Positions 40,882-49,948 of a stretch of DNA of 64,000 nt are shown here, in pieces. The notes below the pieces were generated by a model. That model made no database searches and was not told the origin of the DNA. It was given only the letters and a program-made list of their open reading frames with translations. The translations under genes were made by a program, and so were the position numbers. Position 1 is the stretch's first letter; every line of letters starts with the position of its first letter. The DNA is from an uncultured Cellvibrio sp. (GTDB lineage Bacteria > Pseudomonadota > Gammaproteobacteria > Pseudomonadales > Cellvibrionaceae): contig CALFXJ010000004.1 of the NCBI GenBank assembly GCA_937958105.1, positions 186,001 to 250,000 of the forward strand. The letters run 5' to 3'.

Positions 40882-41814
40882 ATGAAATTTATTACACCGT
40901 CATTGTCAATACTCGTGCTCTGGTTGTGCTTTGCCTGTCAGGTGCTGGCATGCACGAACCGCACACCTGACGATCCCGCCGCAATCCCGCAATTAATCCT
41001 GCCCAAAGCGAAGCCCAGCAGCTGGGAGCAGGAAAGTTACTACCACGATCTGCTGCGTCTGATCCTTGAGCGGACGGAGGCAGAGTTCGGCCCCTGCACC
41101 ATCGACCAGACAGAGCACATGCTGACCCGGATGCGCAGTGCGGCGTTGATCAGCCGTGATCAGGGGGTCGATCTCCTGTGGGGCTCTGCAACTGTCGAGC
41201 GGGAGGCATTGCTGCACCCGATTCGGATACCCTTGCTCAAAGGTTTGATGGGGCAGAAAGTTTTTCTGATTCATCCCGACGACCAGCCGGCATTTTCACA
41301 GGTCAGAAATATCGAAGATCTGCAGGCCCTGCGTGCCGGGCAGGGAGCTGACTGGCCGGATGTGGAAATCCTGCTGAGGAACAAGATCCCGGTCGTCAGC
41401 AGTGCTAACTACGAAGCGCTCTACAAGATGCTGGCGGCGAAACGGTTCGATTTTTTTCCGCGCGGCGCGAATCAGATTCTGTCGGAATTGCGCCACAACA
41501 ACGATAAGAATATTGTGGTGGAACGGGACCTGGTGCTGATCTTTCCCTCGCCCTTATATTTTTATGTCAAAAAGGATAACAAGACGCTGGCCCGCCGCAT
41601 CGAAACCGGGCTGAAAGAAATGATGCGCGACGGTTCCTATGACCGTTATTTTTATCGACATCCCCTGATCATGGATGCCATCCTCAATCTGCATCTGCAA
41701 AGCCGGCGTGCCATTCATATCGACAATCCTCTGCTGCCGCCGGGCACGCCGCCGGAGCCGCGTGAAGACTGGATGGAAAAAATAAAGCAGTACAACCCTG
41801 AATTATTTGAGTGA
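40882..41814 (+). CDS. Periplasmic solute-binding-like protein (SBP family 3 type)
   Basis: A 310-residue protein with a signal peptide (SLSILVLWLCFACQVLAC). A cysteine at the putative cleavage site (VLAC) could also make it a lipoprotein, although the lipobox is followed by TNRT. The two-lobe pattern of extracellular solute-binding family 3 proteins can be traced (SYYHDLLRLILERTEAEFGP, VDLLWGSATVEREALLHPIR, FLIHPDDQPAF). It lacks an adjacent permease, so it may be a sensor input or an orphan. ATG 40882 is preferred over the TTG at 40879. Confidence 0.65.
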   Translation: MKFITPSLSILVLWLCFACQVLACTNRTPDDPAAIPQLILPKAKPSSWEQESYYHDLLRLILERTEAEFGPCTIDQTEHMLTRMRSAALISRDQGVDLLWGSATVEREALLHPIRIPLLKGLMGQKVFLIHPDDQPAFSQVRNIEDLQALRAGQGADWPDVEILLRNKIPVVSSANYEALYKMLAAKRFDFFPRGANQILSELRHNNDKNIVVERDLVLIFPSPLYFYVKKDNKTLARRIETGLKEMMRDGSYDRYFYRHPLIMDAILNLHLQSRRAIHIDNPLLPPGTPPEPREDWMEKIKQYNPELFE

Positions 41815-41815
41815 T

Positions 41816-42955
41816 TCAACACTCGTGTTTGAAGGGGAGGTGTTCGCGGGCGGCGGACATATACTCCATGACGCTGCGTGTTTCTTCCGCGAGAAAATGA
41901 TCAATGGCGGGGCGGAATTCTTCTGCCGCAACCCAATGATTTGACCAGGTCGCCACAGGTTCAAAACCCCGCTGAATTTTATGTTCTCCCTGGGCGCCGC
42001 CATCAAAGCGTTGCAAACCCTCAGCAATCGCGAAATCTATGCCCTGGTAATAACAGGTTTCGAAATGCAGAAAATCAAATTCTTCCCGACAACCCCAGTA
42101 ACGACCATAGAGTGTCGTGCTGTCGTGCAGAAACAAAGCCGCGGCAACGGCAGTACCTTCATGGCGGGCGATAATCAATAAAGTGTTATCCAGCAAATGC
42201 TGTCCCAACAAGTGAAAAAATTCCCGTTGCAGATAACCACTGTGGCCGCTGCGCTTCAAATAAGTGAGGCGATAAAGGCCCGCAAAAAAATCCCAGTCAT
42301 CAGCCGTAATTTCTGATCCGCGTTTCCACTCAAAGGCAAAGCCCTGCTCTTCCACACGGCGTCGTTCTTTCTGAATATTTTTCCGCTTGCGTGAAGTCAT
42401 TTGCTCGAGGAAATCGGAAAAATTTTTATAACCGCGATTAAACCAGTGAAACTGACAGCCCAGACGCGGCTTCATTGCCAATTCGCTCAGCTGTTCTTTC
42501 AGCGCAACATCCGGAAACAGACAGTGCCATCCGGAAAAGCCCTGGTGGAGGATGTGTTGCTGTACCTGAGGAACCAGTTGGGCCAACAGCTCTCCGCTTT
42601 GTCTGTGTTGGTTCACCAACAGACGCGGTCCATAGCAAGGCGTAAATGGAATAGCAGAGACGAGTTTTGGGTAGTAGGCGAATCCATAACTCTGCCAGGC
42701 ATTGGCCCAGGCCCAGTCAAAGACATATTCGCCGTAGGAGTGATGCTTGATAAATAAGGGCATTGCCGCCAATAAGTCGTCCTGATCGCGCACCACCAGA
42801 TGATGTGGCTGCCAGCCTGTGGACAGCGTGGTACTGGCGCTATCTTCCAGTGCTGCAAGAAATTCGTGGCGTACGAACGGATAATCTGTCGTGCACAGAG
42901 CATTCCATTGATCGGCGCCTACGGCGTGAATAGAAGGAAGAAAATCGATGTGCAT
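41816..42955 (-). CDS. COG3146-type (DUF482) acyltransferase-like protein
   Basis: A 379-residue soluble protein of the family described as GNAT-like or 'peptidoglycan biosynthesis' (FemAB-like). Recognisable segments are PFVRHEFLAALEDSASTT near the start, RKRKNIQKERRRVEEQG, LYGRYWGCREEFDFLHFETC and DGGAQGEHKIQRGF. Its acceptor is unknown. ATG 42955 is used in place of the upstream in-frame start at 42979 because it gives the conserved MHIDFLPSI beginning. Its end abuts the convergent solute-binding gene. Confidence 0.82.
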   Translation of the reverse strand: MHIDFLPSIHAVGADQWNALCTTDYPFVRHEFLAALEDSASTTLSTGWQPHHLVVRDQDDLLAAMPLFIKHHSYGEYVFDWAWANAWQSYGFAYYPKLVSAIPFTPCYGPRLLVNQHRQSGELLAQLVPQVQQHILHQGFSGWHCLFPDVALKEQLSELAMKPRLGCQFHWFNRGYKNFSDFLEQMTSRKRKNIQKERRRVEEQGFAFEWKRGSEITADDWDFFAGLYRLTYLKRSGHSGYLQREFFHLLGQHLLDNTLLIIARHEGTAVAAALFLHDSTTLYGRYWGCREEFDFLHFETCYYQGIDFAIAEGLQRFDGGAQGEHKIQRGFEPVATWSNHWVAAEEFRPAIDHFLAEETRSVMEYMSAAREHLPFKHEC

Positions 42956-42987
42956 GAACGGCGCACTCGCTGCGTACAAATTAACGG

Positions 42988-43194
42988 TTGAATCTGGTGG
43001 TGGACAATCAGCTGCTGGGTGATTGCTCGTTCGGTTTTCTTTTGTTGCTGGCGCTGGGGTTGATTGAAAAAGACGGGCTGTTTATTACAGCGGGTCTGGC
43101 AATGACGATCATCAGCGTCTTTGCGCTGGGCGGGCTGGTGTGGGCCATTGTCACCAGCGCCTTATTGTTTTTACAGCACCTGGCTGGTCAGTGA
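42988..43194 (+). CDS. Small two-helix membrane protein, hypothetical
   Basis: A 68-residue open frame starting at TTG 42988 (or GTG 42997) that encodes two hydrophobic segments (FGFLLLLALGLIEKDGLFIT and IISVFALGGLVWAIVTSALL). It lies divergent to the acyltransferase-like gene and overlaps the end of the convergent beta-lactamase-like gene by 7 bp. Codon use looks reasonable and the frame fills an otherwise empty gap, but no ribosome-binding site is evident. No family recognised. Confidence 0.4.
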   Translation: MNLVVDNQLLGDCSFGFLLLLALGLIEKDGLFITAGLAMTIISVFALGGLVWAIVTSALLFLQHLAGQ

Positions 43195-44477
43195 GTCTTG
43201 GCATCCGCGCGCAACAGTTGCGGCGGCATATCGGACTGCCGATGCTTCTCATACAGGTTGACGAAATTCAGAATCACATCCCGCGCGAGGCGGGTTTCGG
43301 AATTAGTCAGGAATACCATGCCGATCTGCAGATCGCGGTTAAACACCATCTCCGCACGGTAGCCCTGGACCCAGCCGCCATGATGCACGAAATTTTTGTG
43401 GGCTCCGAAATCAAACACCCGCCAGCCTAAACCGTAGTAGGTGTTGATCATATTGCTGCGCACACCATAGTGTGACCGGGCCACAGAGGTCTTGATGACC
43501 TTGGACTGCATCTCATCGAGAGTGGTGGTGGGAAGCACATCCTGCCGCTGGCCGAGGTGAGCGAGCATCCAGGAAGCCATATCGCGGATGCTGGCGTTAG
43601 CACCGGCCGCTGGCGCGAAGTTGTAGTAGTTGGTATTGATCTTGACGTTCCGCCACTGGCCGCGGCGCCAGACGTGAGGCTGCGCATAATTACGGCTCTG
43701 CTCCAGGGCTTCCAGACCGAAGGAGGCACTGTTCATCCCCAGCGGTCGGAACAGGCGATTAACCACAAAGTCCTCATAGCTCTCGCCGCTTTTGGCATAG
43801 ATGATGTCGCCGATCAGGCTGAACACCACATTCTGATACCCGTAACAGCGGTGTGGCGGACAGGTGAAATCCAGCAGGCTCAAGCGCTTCACGGTTTCTT
43901 CATAAGGGACCTGATCTTCGATCAGGTTGGTGTAGGCATGGGCGGGCAGACCGGTAGTATGAGCGAGTATATCCCGCACCGTGATCAGCTTGCCGTAAGT
44001 TGAATTCTTGAAGTTGAGGTTGCTGAGGGTGGCTGAGACCGGTGTGTCCCAGAGCAGCTTGTTTTCCTGAACCAGCAGGCCGGTGGCAGCTGACGCAATA
44101 GTCTTGGAGACTGAAGCCAGGCGGAATACGGTATCCGGGGTGACTGGATCGTGGCTGCCAACCTTCCGCACACCGTAGCCATTCATGACCTGCACCTTTC
44201 CATCCGCCACAACCAGCAGAGCGGCGCCGGGGACGCTGGGGGCCACAGTCTGGGCGATGTACTGCTCGAACTCTGTGATATAGGCCGGTGTGTTGCGCGG
44301 GGGGGTGGTCAGCTGGGCAAGTGCCTCAGCGATCATGGGCGGTAAGGTATCGTAGCGATCATTCTCCGCCAGGTTAGCCCCGGGAAGCTCGATCGCGTGG
44401 GAAGTGAACGAAGCCACCATTAATAAGCTGGCGGCTGCAAAGGTTTTCAGCCGTCGGAAATACATCGTGCTCAACAT
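43188..44477 (-). CDS. Serine beta-lactamase-like hydrolase (class C / penicillin-binding type)
   Basis: A 429-residue secreted protein with a signal peptide (FAAASLLMVASFTSHA). The serine-hydrolase motifs are SVSK (residues 122-125, nucleophile Ser122 and Lys125), YQN (213-215) and a C-terminal HHGG in place of KTG. It belongs to the broad beta-lactamase/esterase/peptidase family (Pfam Beta-lactamase); whether it acts on peptides, esters or cell-wall fragments cannot be said. ATG 44477 gives the signal peptide; the upstream frame to 44639 has no export signal. It is transcribed away from the gsp operon. Confidence 0.85.
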   Translation of the reverse strand: MLSTMYFRRLKTFAAASLLMVASFTSHAIELPGANLAENDRYDTLPPMIAEALAQLTTPPRNTPAYITEFEQYIAQTVAPSVPGAALLVVADGKVQVMNGYGVRKVGSHDPVTPDTVFRLASVSKTIASAATGLLVQENKLLWDTPVSATLSNLNFKNSTYGKLITVRDILAHTTGLPAHAYTNLIEDQVPYEETVKRLSLLDFTCPPHRCYGYQNVVFSLIGDIIYAKSGESYEDFVVNRLFRPLGMNSASFGLEALEQSRNYAQPHVWRRGQWRNVKINTNYYNFAPAAGANASIRDMASWMLAHLGQRQDVLPTTTLDEMQSKVIKTSVARSHYGVRSNMINTYYGLGWRVFDFGAHKNFVHHGGWVQGYRAEMVFNRDLQIGMVFLTNSETRLARDVILNFVNLYEKHRQSDMPPQLLRADAKTH

Positions 44478-45046
44478 AGGATTCAGGATCAATATAAAAG
44501 AATGAACATTGAACGCTGCCCGCCCGGTGATGGCCGGAACAAGGGGCGCTGGCTCAACAGGTTTACATGAAACATTCCTTATACAAAATCCTTTACCAGA
44601 ACAGGGTTGTGATTTTTGGCGCTGCTCAGGGAGCGGCATATTTTTAGCGGAGCATCCGGCTGTGTAAACCCGGCACTCGGTTAAAAAACGGGCAACACTG
44701 TACCATCTGCCACCTGGGTTCGGCCAGAGCCGATGTGTATCTTGAAGCGCGGGTGCTTTTCAGGCGATCAGAGAAAGCGATGCTGTGCTCTCCTGTCCAT
44801 CCGGGTCCCCTGTATAACCCGGCAGTTAACGTTCATGAGTATAGCCGACAGGTGTATTTCGCAAGCGGAGCCGTCGTACAGCAGGGTGCGGTCGCTTGGA
44901 GATCCGCGGCTTTTTCGGGGGAGGATTGTTCAGCGAAGGTTCATTAAGCTGGTGCAAGTCTGGACAGGTCGTTCGCCAGTAAAAATATCTGCTAATGTTT
45001 TTACTGATGGCTCCAGGAAACTGGCACTAAATTGTTAATTCATCCT

Positions 45047-45136
45047 CATTGTGTAAAGAAACTTTACTAATCTGGTTTGCTCCAATCGCAGCTTGTTGCA
45101 AACTTCCGTGGTTTTCGGAGCAAATTCTTTACAATG
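45047..45136. repeat. Nested long inverted repeat upstream of gspC
   Basis: Outer arms 45047-45060 and 45125-45136 (TTCTTTACAATG) match over 12 bp with a two-base bulge. Inner arms TTTGCTCC (45076-45083) and GGAGCAAA (45117-45124) are perfect. The right arms are contiguous, so a long bulged hairpin with a 33-base loop is possible. It overlaps the region of the presumed -35 element of the gsp promoter. Confidence 0.6.
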
Positions 45137-45153
45137 AGGGTCTTGCTTATAAT
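45125..45153 (+). promoter_or_regulatory. Candidate promoter of the gsp operon
   Basis: TATAAT at 45148-45153 is a perfect -10 element with a weak -35 (TTCTTT 45125-45130) at 17 bp, about 160 bp upstream of gspC. The -35 lies in the right arm of the inverted repeat, which hints at regulation. Motif match only. Confidence 0.4.
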
Positions 45154-45313
45154 CAGCTTGACAAGGGAGTCCGGGTAGTCTTTCGCAATTGACATATAGA
45201 TGGAGTACAATCCGGCGTTTATTCAATAATAAATCTCTGCCTGTAGGCCGTCCCGGCTTGGGCTGTAAGCGGTCAGCACGCTTCCGTGCAGGTAAAGGGT
45301 AACGATCACATTT

Positions 45314-46348
45314 ATGCAAGATAAATTCTCTCCCCGGTTGGCACTGGATCAGCGCGCGGCTCAATTCGAGCAGGTGCTGCGTCGAGGTGCTGCCCTGCTG
45401 GGCAGGGTGCCGCTGGAGCGATGGAAGTGGCTTGCGACTTTGTTACTGGTGCTTTGGTTAAGCCACAGTCTCGCACGCCTGTTCTGGCTCGTGGCGCCTA
45501 CGCCGGACATTCGCCCCGCAACAGCTTCCGCTGTCGCCACACCCGCCGGCCAGACGTCGGGGAGTGCTCCGCCGATTGATATTGCCGCACTGACCGAGTC
45601 TGAAGTATTCGGCCGGATGGATGCCGCGGCCGCAGCCGCCGCTCAGGAAGCCGCCAGCGCACCGGCACAGTCAGTTATTGAAAATGATGCAGTGGATACC
45701 CAGCTGAATCTGGTGTTGCGCGGTGTGATCGGCAGCAGCGTCGATGCCTCGGCCCGCGCTATCATCGCCAGTGGTGCTGAAGCCGACGTCTATGCGCCGG
45801 GAGACAAACTTCCCGTAGGCAATGGCGTAACCCTGGCCAAGGTGCTTGATCTGCGGGTGATTCTGAATAACAACGGCCGCTACGAATCGCTCTGGCTGTA
45901 TAAAGATGATCCGAATGCGCGCATCGCTGCGCCCTACACCCCGCCGGAGCAGAACACCGGGCGCAGCTGGTCCGATGAAAATCAGGACGCCGGCGATCAG
46001 GGGCAGCAGCCTTTTGCTGAGCAGAGTTCGACCTATGATTCACCCAGCCCGGATTCAGGTGATCCCGCCAGTGAGGTAGCTCGCTCGCTCGCTGATGTTG
46101 TGGCGATGAGCATTCACCGTGAAGGTGGTCAGGTGGTGGGTTACAAGATTCGCCCGGGGCGCAATGCAGAACAGTTTTCAGCGCTGGGCTTACAGCCTGA
46201 CGATATTGTTACGGCAGTGAACGGCGTACCGCTCACCAGTCCCGGCAAAGTCATGGAAATTTATAAAAATATGAGCAATGCAACTTCCGCCAGCCTCGAA
46301 ATTAAACGCGGTGGTAGCGTCTTGTCTGTCGATGTTGTGCTTCAATAA
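45314..46348 (+). CDS. gspC: Type II secretion protein GspC
   Basis: A 344-residue bitopic inner-membrane protein. A short cytoplasmic N-terminus is followed by one membrane helix (LATLLLVLWLSHSLARLFWL, ~residues 41-60), an Ala/Pro-rich linker, the homology region (NLVLRGVIGSSVDASARAII) that contacts the secretin, and a C-terminal PDZ-like domain (~255-344, LGLQPDDIVTAVNGVPL). GspC links the inner-membrane platform with GspD and helps select substrates. It heads a 12-gene operon with short spacings. Confidence 0.93.
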   Translation: MQDKFSPRLALDQRAAQFEQVLRRGAALLGRVPLERWKWLATLLLVLWLSHSLARLFWLVAPTPDIRPATASAVATPAGQTSGSAPPIDIAALTESEVFGRMDAAAAAAAQEAASAPAQSVIENDAVDTQLNLVLRGVIGSSVDASARAIIASGAEADVYAPGDKLPVGNGVTLAKVLDLRVILNNNGRYESLWLYKDDPNARIAAPYTPPEQNTGRSWSDENQDAGDQGQQPFAEQSSTYDSPSPDSGDPASEVARSLADVVAMSIHREGGQVVGYKIRPGRNAEQFSALGLQPDDIVTAVNGVPLTSPGKVMEIYKNMSNATSASLEIKRGGSVLSVDVVLQ

Positions 46349-46361
46349 GTGAGGATGTCCA

Positions 46362-48362
46362 GTGAACCTTCGTTATAAACCTGCCAAGCTCGCCGCGGTG
46401 CTCTTAGCATTCTGCATGAGCTTCAACACGGTCGCCGCAGAGCAAAGTTGGACGGTCAACTTCAATGACACAGACATCCAGCAAGTCATCAAATTCATGG
46501 CGGATGCCACGGGAAAAACCATCATCATTGACCCCAAGGTCCGCGGTCCGGTCAAGGTTATCTCTGCCCGCCCCTTGAACAGCGGTGAGCTGTACGATCT
46601 CTTCCTCTCCGTGCTGGACGTGCACGGATACACCGCCATCGAAAGCGGCGGTGTGGTGCGCATCGTTCCCAACCGCGATGCCCGTTCCCTGCCAGTGCCT
46701 AATGAAACCAACGTGACTGAGGTTGATGACACCTACATTACCCAGGTCATCCAGCTTAAGAACATCAGTGCCGCCAAGGTGCTGCCGACCCTGCGCCCCC
46801 TGGTGCCGCAATATGGCCATATCTCTGCATACGATTCCAGTAACGCCCTGATCATCACCGATACCCGTGCAAACATCATTCGCCTGAACGAGCTGATCGC
46901 CAAGATTGACCAGTCGGCGGTCATCGGGACTGACCTGATCGAACTGCGTTACGCCCAGGCGAGTGACGTGGTCAACATTATTACGACACTGGAAAAACCC
47001 GATCCCAACCGTGGGACTACCACCTCGCCCGTGATCGTGGTGGCCGACAAGCGTATCAACGGCGTTATCGTCAGTGGTGACGACCTGCAGCGTCAGCGGG
47101 TGAAGATGCTGATTGACCAGATGGACCGTCCCCAGACCAAGAACAGCAACATGCGGGTGGTCTATCTTAAGTACGCCAAAGCCGAGGAAGTCGCCAAGGT
47201 GCTGACCGGCATGGTCCAGAATCTGTCCCAGGCCCAGCAGGTAGAGGGCCAGCCCCCCAAAGGTACAGCGGGCATTCAGTTTGATGCTGTAACCAACGCG
47301 GTCTTACTGACGGCAGACAGTGACACAATGGAATCCCTGTTGACGGTAGTTGAAAGTCTGGATATCCGTCGGGCTCAGGTGCTGGTTGAAGCCATCATCG
47401 TCGAGATTGAAGAAAGTGCCGGTAAAGAGCTGGGCATTGAATGGATGTACCGTGACAGTGACTATGGCTTCGGCGGTTCTGCCCGTGGTCAGAGCGGCAT
47501 CATGCGCGGCCTTGCCCAAGGAGCGCTGGATGACAGCGATGCCGGTCTCGCCAGTCTGGCCTCTGGCCTGGGCGGTATTGCCGGTCAGGTATTCGGCATT
47601 GGCCGTCTGGGTGAACGCACGGATTTCCTGGCGTTGATTAAAATGCTGCAGAGCAACAACAAGACCAACATCCTCTCCACACCGAGCATTCTGACCACTG
47701 ATAACCACGAAGCGGCCATCTCTGTGGGTCAGGAAGTACCCTTTGCTACGGGGTCCTATACAGCGACGGGCGGAACCACCAACCCCAGCAGTCCATTCAC
47801 CACTTTTGAGCGTAAAGATGTGGGTGTTATGTTGAAAGTAACGCCGCACGTCAACGACGGCGACAGCGTTGTGCTGGACATCAATCAGGAAGTTTCCAGC
47901 CTCTCTACCGAAGCGGTGGCTGATGGCGTGGTCACCAATAAGCGCACCATAGAAACCCAGATTCTGGCGGAGAACGGCCAGGTCGTTGTTTTGGGTGGGT
48001 TGATCAAGGATGAGGTGCAGGCCGGAGAGCAACGGGTACCTATCCTTGGCAGCATCCCCGTCATTGGCAATGCCTTCAAGAGCCAGACATCTACCGTCAG
48101 AAAAACCAACCTTCTGGTATTTATCCGCGCCACCGTGGCGGAAAACGAGAAGATGATGGTGGGTGCTACAGCCGAGAAATACAGTGCCATCCGCGACGCT
48201 CAGCTGGAACAGCGTCGTAGGGCAGGCATTCTGGTAAACAGCCGGGAAGTGCCGGTTCTACCGGAGTGGCCGCATGATGCAGCCCGCTTCGAGCAGCCGG
48301 CTGCGCCTCAGGAAACTATTGATTTACGCTCCAATTCCACTGAATCACCGGCAGGGGAGTAA
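46362..48362 (+). CDS. gspD: Type II secretion secretin GspD
   Basis: A 666-residue outer-membrane secretin. A signal peptide (LAAVLLAFCMSFNTVAA) precedes N0-N3 domains (NFNDTDIQQVIKFMADATGK and the repeats VIQLKNISAAKVLPTLRPLV, IELRYAQASDVVNIITTLEK, VVYLKYAKAEEVAKVLTGMV). The secretin core follows (VPFATGSYTATGG, VGVMLKVTPHVNDGDSVVLD, VVVLGGLIKDE, GSIPVIGNAFKS). A C-terminal tail of ~60 residues may be an S-domain for pilotin binding. Start is GTG 46362, 7 bp after GAGG; the nearby ATG is out of frame. Confidence 0.97.
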   Translation: MNLRYKPAKLAAVLLAFCMSFNTVAAEQSWTVNFNDTDIQQVIKFMADATGKTIIIDPKVRGPVKVISARPLNSGELYDLFLSVLDVHGYTAIESGGVVRIVPNRDARSLPVPNETNVTEVDDTYITQVIQLKNISAAKVLPTLRPLVPQYGHISAYDSSNALIITDTRANIIRLNELIAKIDQSAVIGTDLIELRYAQASDVVNIITTLEKPDPNRGTTTSPVIVVADKRINGVIVSGDDLQRQRVKMLIDQMDRPQTKNSNMRVVYLKYAKAEEVAKVLTGMVQNLSQAQQVEGQPPKGTAGIQFDAVTNAVLLTADSDTMESLLTVVESLDIRRAQVLVEAIIVEIEESAGKELGIEWMYRDSDYGFGGSARGQSGIMRGLAQGALDDSDAGLASLASGLGGIAGQVFGIGRLGERTDFLALIKMLQSNNKTNILSTPSILTTDNHEAAISVGQEVPFATGSYTATGGTTNPSSPFTTFERKDVGVMLKVTPHVNDGDSVVLDINQEVSSLSTEAVADGVVTNKRTIETQILAENGQVVVLGGLIKDEVQAGEQRVPILGSIPVIGNAFKSQTSTVRKTNLLVFIRATVAENEKMMVGATAEKYSAIRDAQLEQRRRAGILVNSREVPVLPEWPHDAARFEQPAAPQETIDLRSNSTESPAGE

Positions 48363-48367
48363 CGGCT

Positions 48368-49915
48368 GTGACGGACGAGCTCGCCACACTGGAAGAGCCG
48401 CTTGCTAATGCAACGCTTTCCGAGGATGAAGAACAGGCTGCCAGTGCAGCAGCGGCGGAACGAGTGCGTCTGCCCTTCAGCTTCGCTACGACCCACGGGG
48501 TCATGGTGGAAGAAGAAGGTGGCCGTAAACTGCTTTATCGTCCAGGCCTGACCATTGATGTCCTGCTGGAACTGCAGCGTTATCTGGGATCGGATTTTGA
48601 ACTGGAAGAAGTGCCAGCCGATGACTTTCAGCGTCGCCTGACCCGCGAATACCAGAGCGGTGAAGGGGCCGCTCAGCGCGCCGCAGAAGATCTGGGTGCT
48701 GAATACGACCTCTCGTCGCTGGCCGACGACCTGGCCGACCGGACCGACCTGTTGGCGGGCGATGACGATGCCCCCATCATCCGTCTGATCAACGCCATCC
48801 TGTCCCAGGCTGTGCGCGAAGGGGCCTCGGATATCCACCTTGAACCCTTTGAAGATCGGGTGTCGGTCCGCTTCCGCATTGACGGCGTGCTGACTGAAGT
48901 GCTGTCGCCCAAACCGGAACTGGCGCCGGTGCTGGTGTCGCGCCTCAAGGTCATGGCCCGTCTGGATATTGCTGAAAAGCGCCTGCCACAGGACGGACGT
49001 ATCACCGTGCGACTGGCCGGCCACGCAGTGGATATCCGGGTTTCCACCATCCCTTCTGCATTTGGCGAACGTATCGTATTGCGTCTGCTTGACCAGGCGG
49101 CTGGCCAGCTCAAGCTGGAACAGCTGGCCATGCCCAAACACGTCCATGATGGATTATCCCGCGCGCTGTTGAAGCCCCACGGCATCATCCTGGTAACCGG
49201 TCCGACCGGCTCCGGTAAGACCACTACTCTCTATGCGGGCCTGAGCCACATCAACAGCCGCAGCCGCAACATCCTTACCATCGAGGACCCGGTGGAGTAT
49301 CTGCTCCCGGGTATCGGTCAAACTCAGGTCAACCCTAAAGTGGAGATGACCTTTGCCCGCGGCCTGCGCGCGATCCTGCGTCAGGACCCGGATGTGGTGA
49401 TGGTGGGTGAGATCCGGGACGGCGAGACCGCGGAGATCGCCATCCAGGCGAGTCTGACCGGTCACCTTGTGTTATCCACCCTGCACACCAACACGGCCAT
49501 TGGTGCCGTGATGCGTCTGAAGGACATGGGTGTTGAGCCCTTCCTGCTGGCGTCCAGTCTGGAGGTGGTTATGGCCCAGCGTCTGGTTCGGGTGCTGTGC
49601 GAGCACTGTAAGGAGCCTTATCACCCCAGCGAGGCTGAACGGGATATGTTGAAACTCCCTGCCAACGCCAGCATCTGGCGTCCGGTAGGTTGTAAGCACT
49701 GCAACAGCCAGGGCTACCGGGGGCGTAAAGGTATCTACGAATTAATCGAGATCAACGAACGTCTGCGGCACCTGATCCATGAGCAGGCGGGTGAGCAGGA
49801 GCTGCTGGCTGAGGCACGCAAGTACAGTCCGTCCATGAGTGACGATGGCCGCAACTGCGTGCTCAAGGGCATCACCAGTATTGAAGAAGTGCTGCGTGTG
49901 ACCACGCAGTTGTAA
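48368..49915 (+). CDS. gspE: Type II secretion ATPase GspE
   Basis: A 515-residue cytoplasmic ATPase that powers pseudopilus assembly. Walker A is GPTGSGKTTT, the Asp box and Walker B region read MVGEIRDGETAEIA, and the His box is LSTLHTNTA. Two CxxC pairs (LCEHCKEPY and GCKHCNSQGYRGR) form the tetracysteine zinc site usual for GspE. The N-terminal domain (1-130) should contact GspL. Start is GTG 48368 with GGGGAG upstream; only 5 bp separate it from the gspD stop. Confidence 0.97.
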   Translation: MTDELATLEEPLANATLSEDEEQAASAAAAERVRLPFSFATTHGVMVEEEGGRKLLYRPGLTIDVLLELQRYLGSDFELEEVPADDFQRRLTREYQSGEGAAQRAAEDLGAEYDLSSLADDLADRTDLLAGDDDAPIIRLINAILSQAVREGASDIHLEPFEDRVSVRFRIDGVLTEVLSPKPELAPVLVSRLKVMARLDIAEKRLPQDGRITVRLAGHAVDIRVSTIPSAFGERIVLRLLDQAAGQLKLEQLAMPKHVHDGLSRALLKPHGIILVTGPTGSGKTTTLYAGLSHINSRSRNILTIEDPVEYLLPGIGQTQVNPKVEMTFARGLRAILRQDPDVVMVGEIRDGETAEIAIQASLTGHLVLSTLHTNTAIGAVMRLKDMGVEPFLLASSLEVVMAQRLVRVLCEHCKEPYHPSEAERDMLKLPANASIWRPVGCKHCNSQGYRGRKGIYELIEINERLRHLIHEQAGEQELLAEARKYSPSMSDDGRNCVLKGITSIEEVLRVTTQL

Positions 49916-49948
49916 ATGGCAGTAGATAACGGGGACTCACGTTAAGCC

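Larger units (their letters stand above)
44478..45313. other. 836-bp non-coding interval upstream of the gsp operon
   Basis: No convincing gene is seen between the beta-lactamase-like gene and gspC; the short open frames have no family signals or ribosome-binding sites. It must hold the promoter of each flanking divergent unit. A small hairpin (CCGGGT 44801-44806 with ACCCGG 44817-44822) and the nested inverted repeat at 45047-45136 are the only structures found. Confidence 0.6.

Noticed and set aside
44733..45038. Short plus-strand open frames (100 and 70 codons) in the gap before gspC
   Set aside because: No ribosome-binding site, no family signal, atypical composition; treated as non-coding.
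45189..45211. TTGACA ... TACAAT pair as a gspC promoter
   Set aside because: The spacing is only 11 bp, too short for a sigma-70 promoter; the TATAAT at 45148-45153 is preferred.
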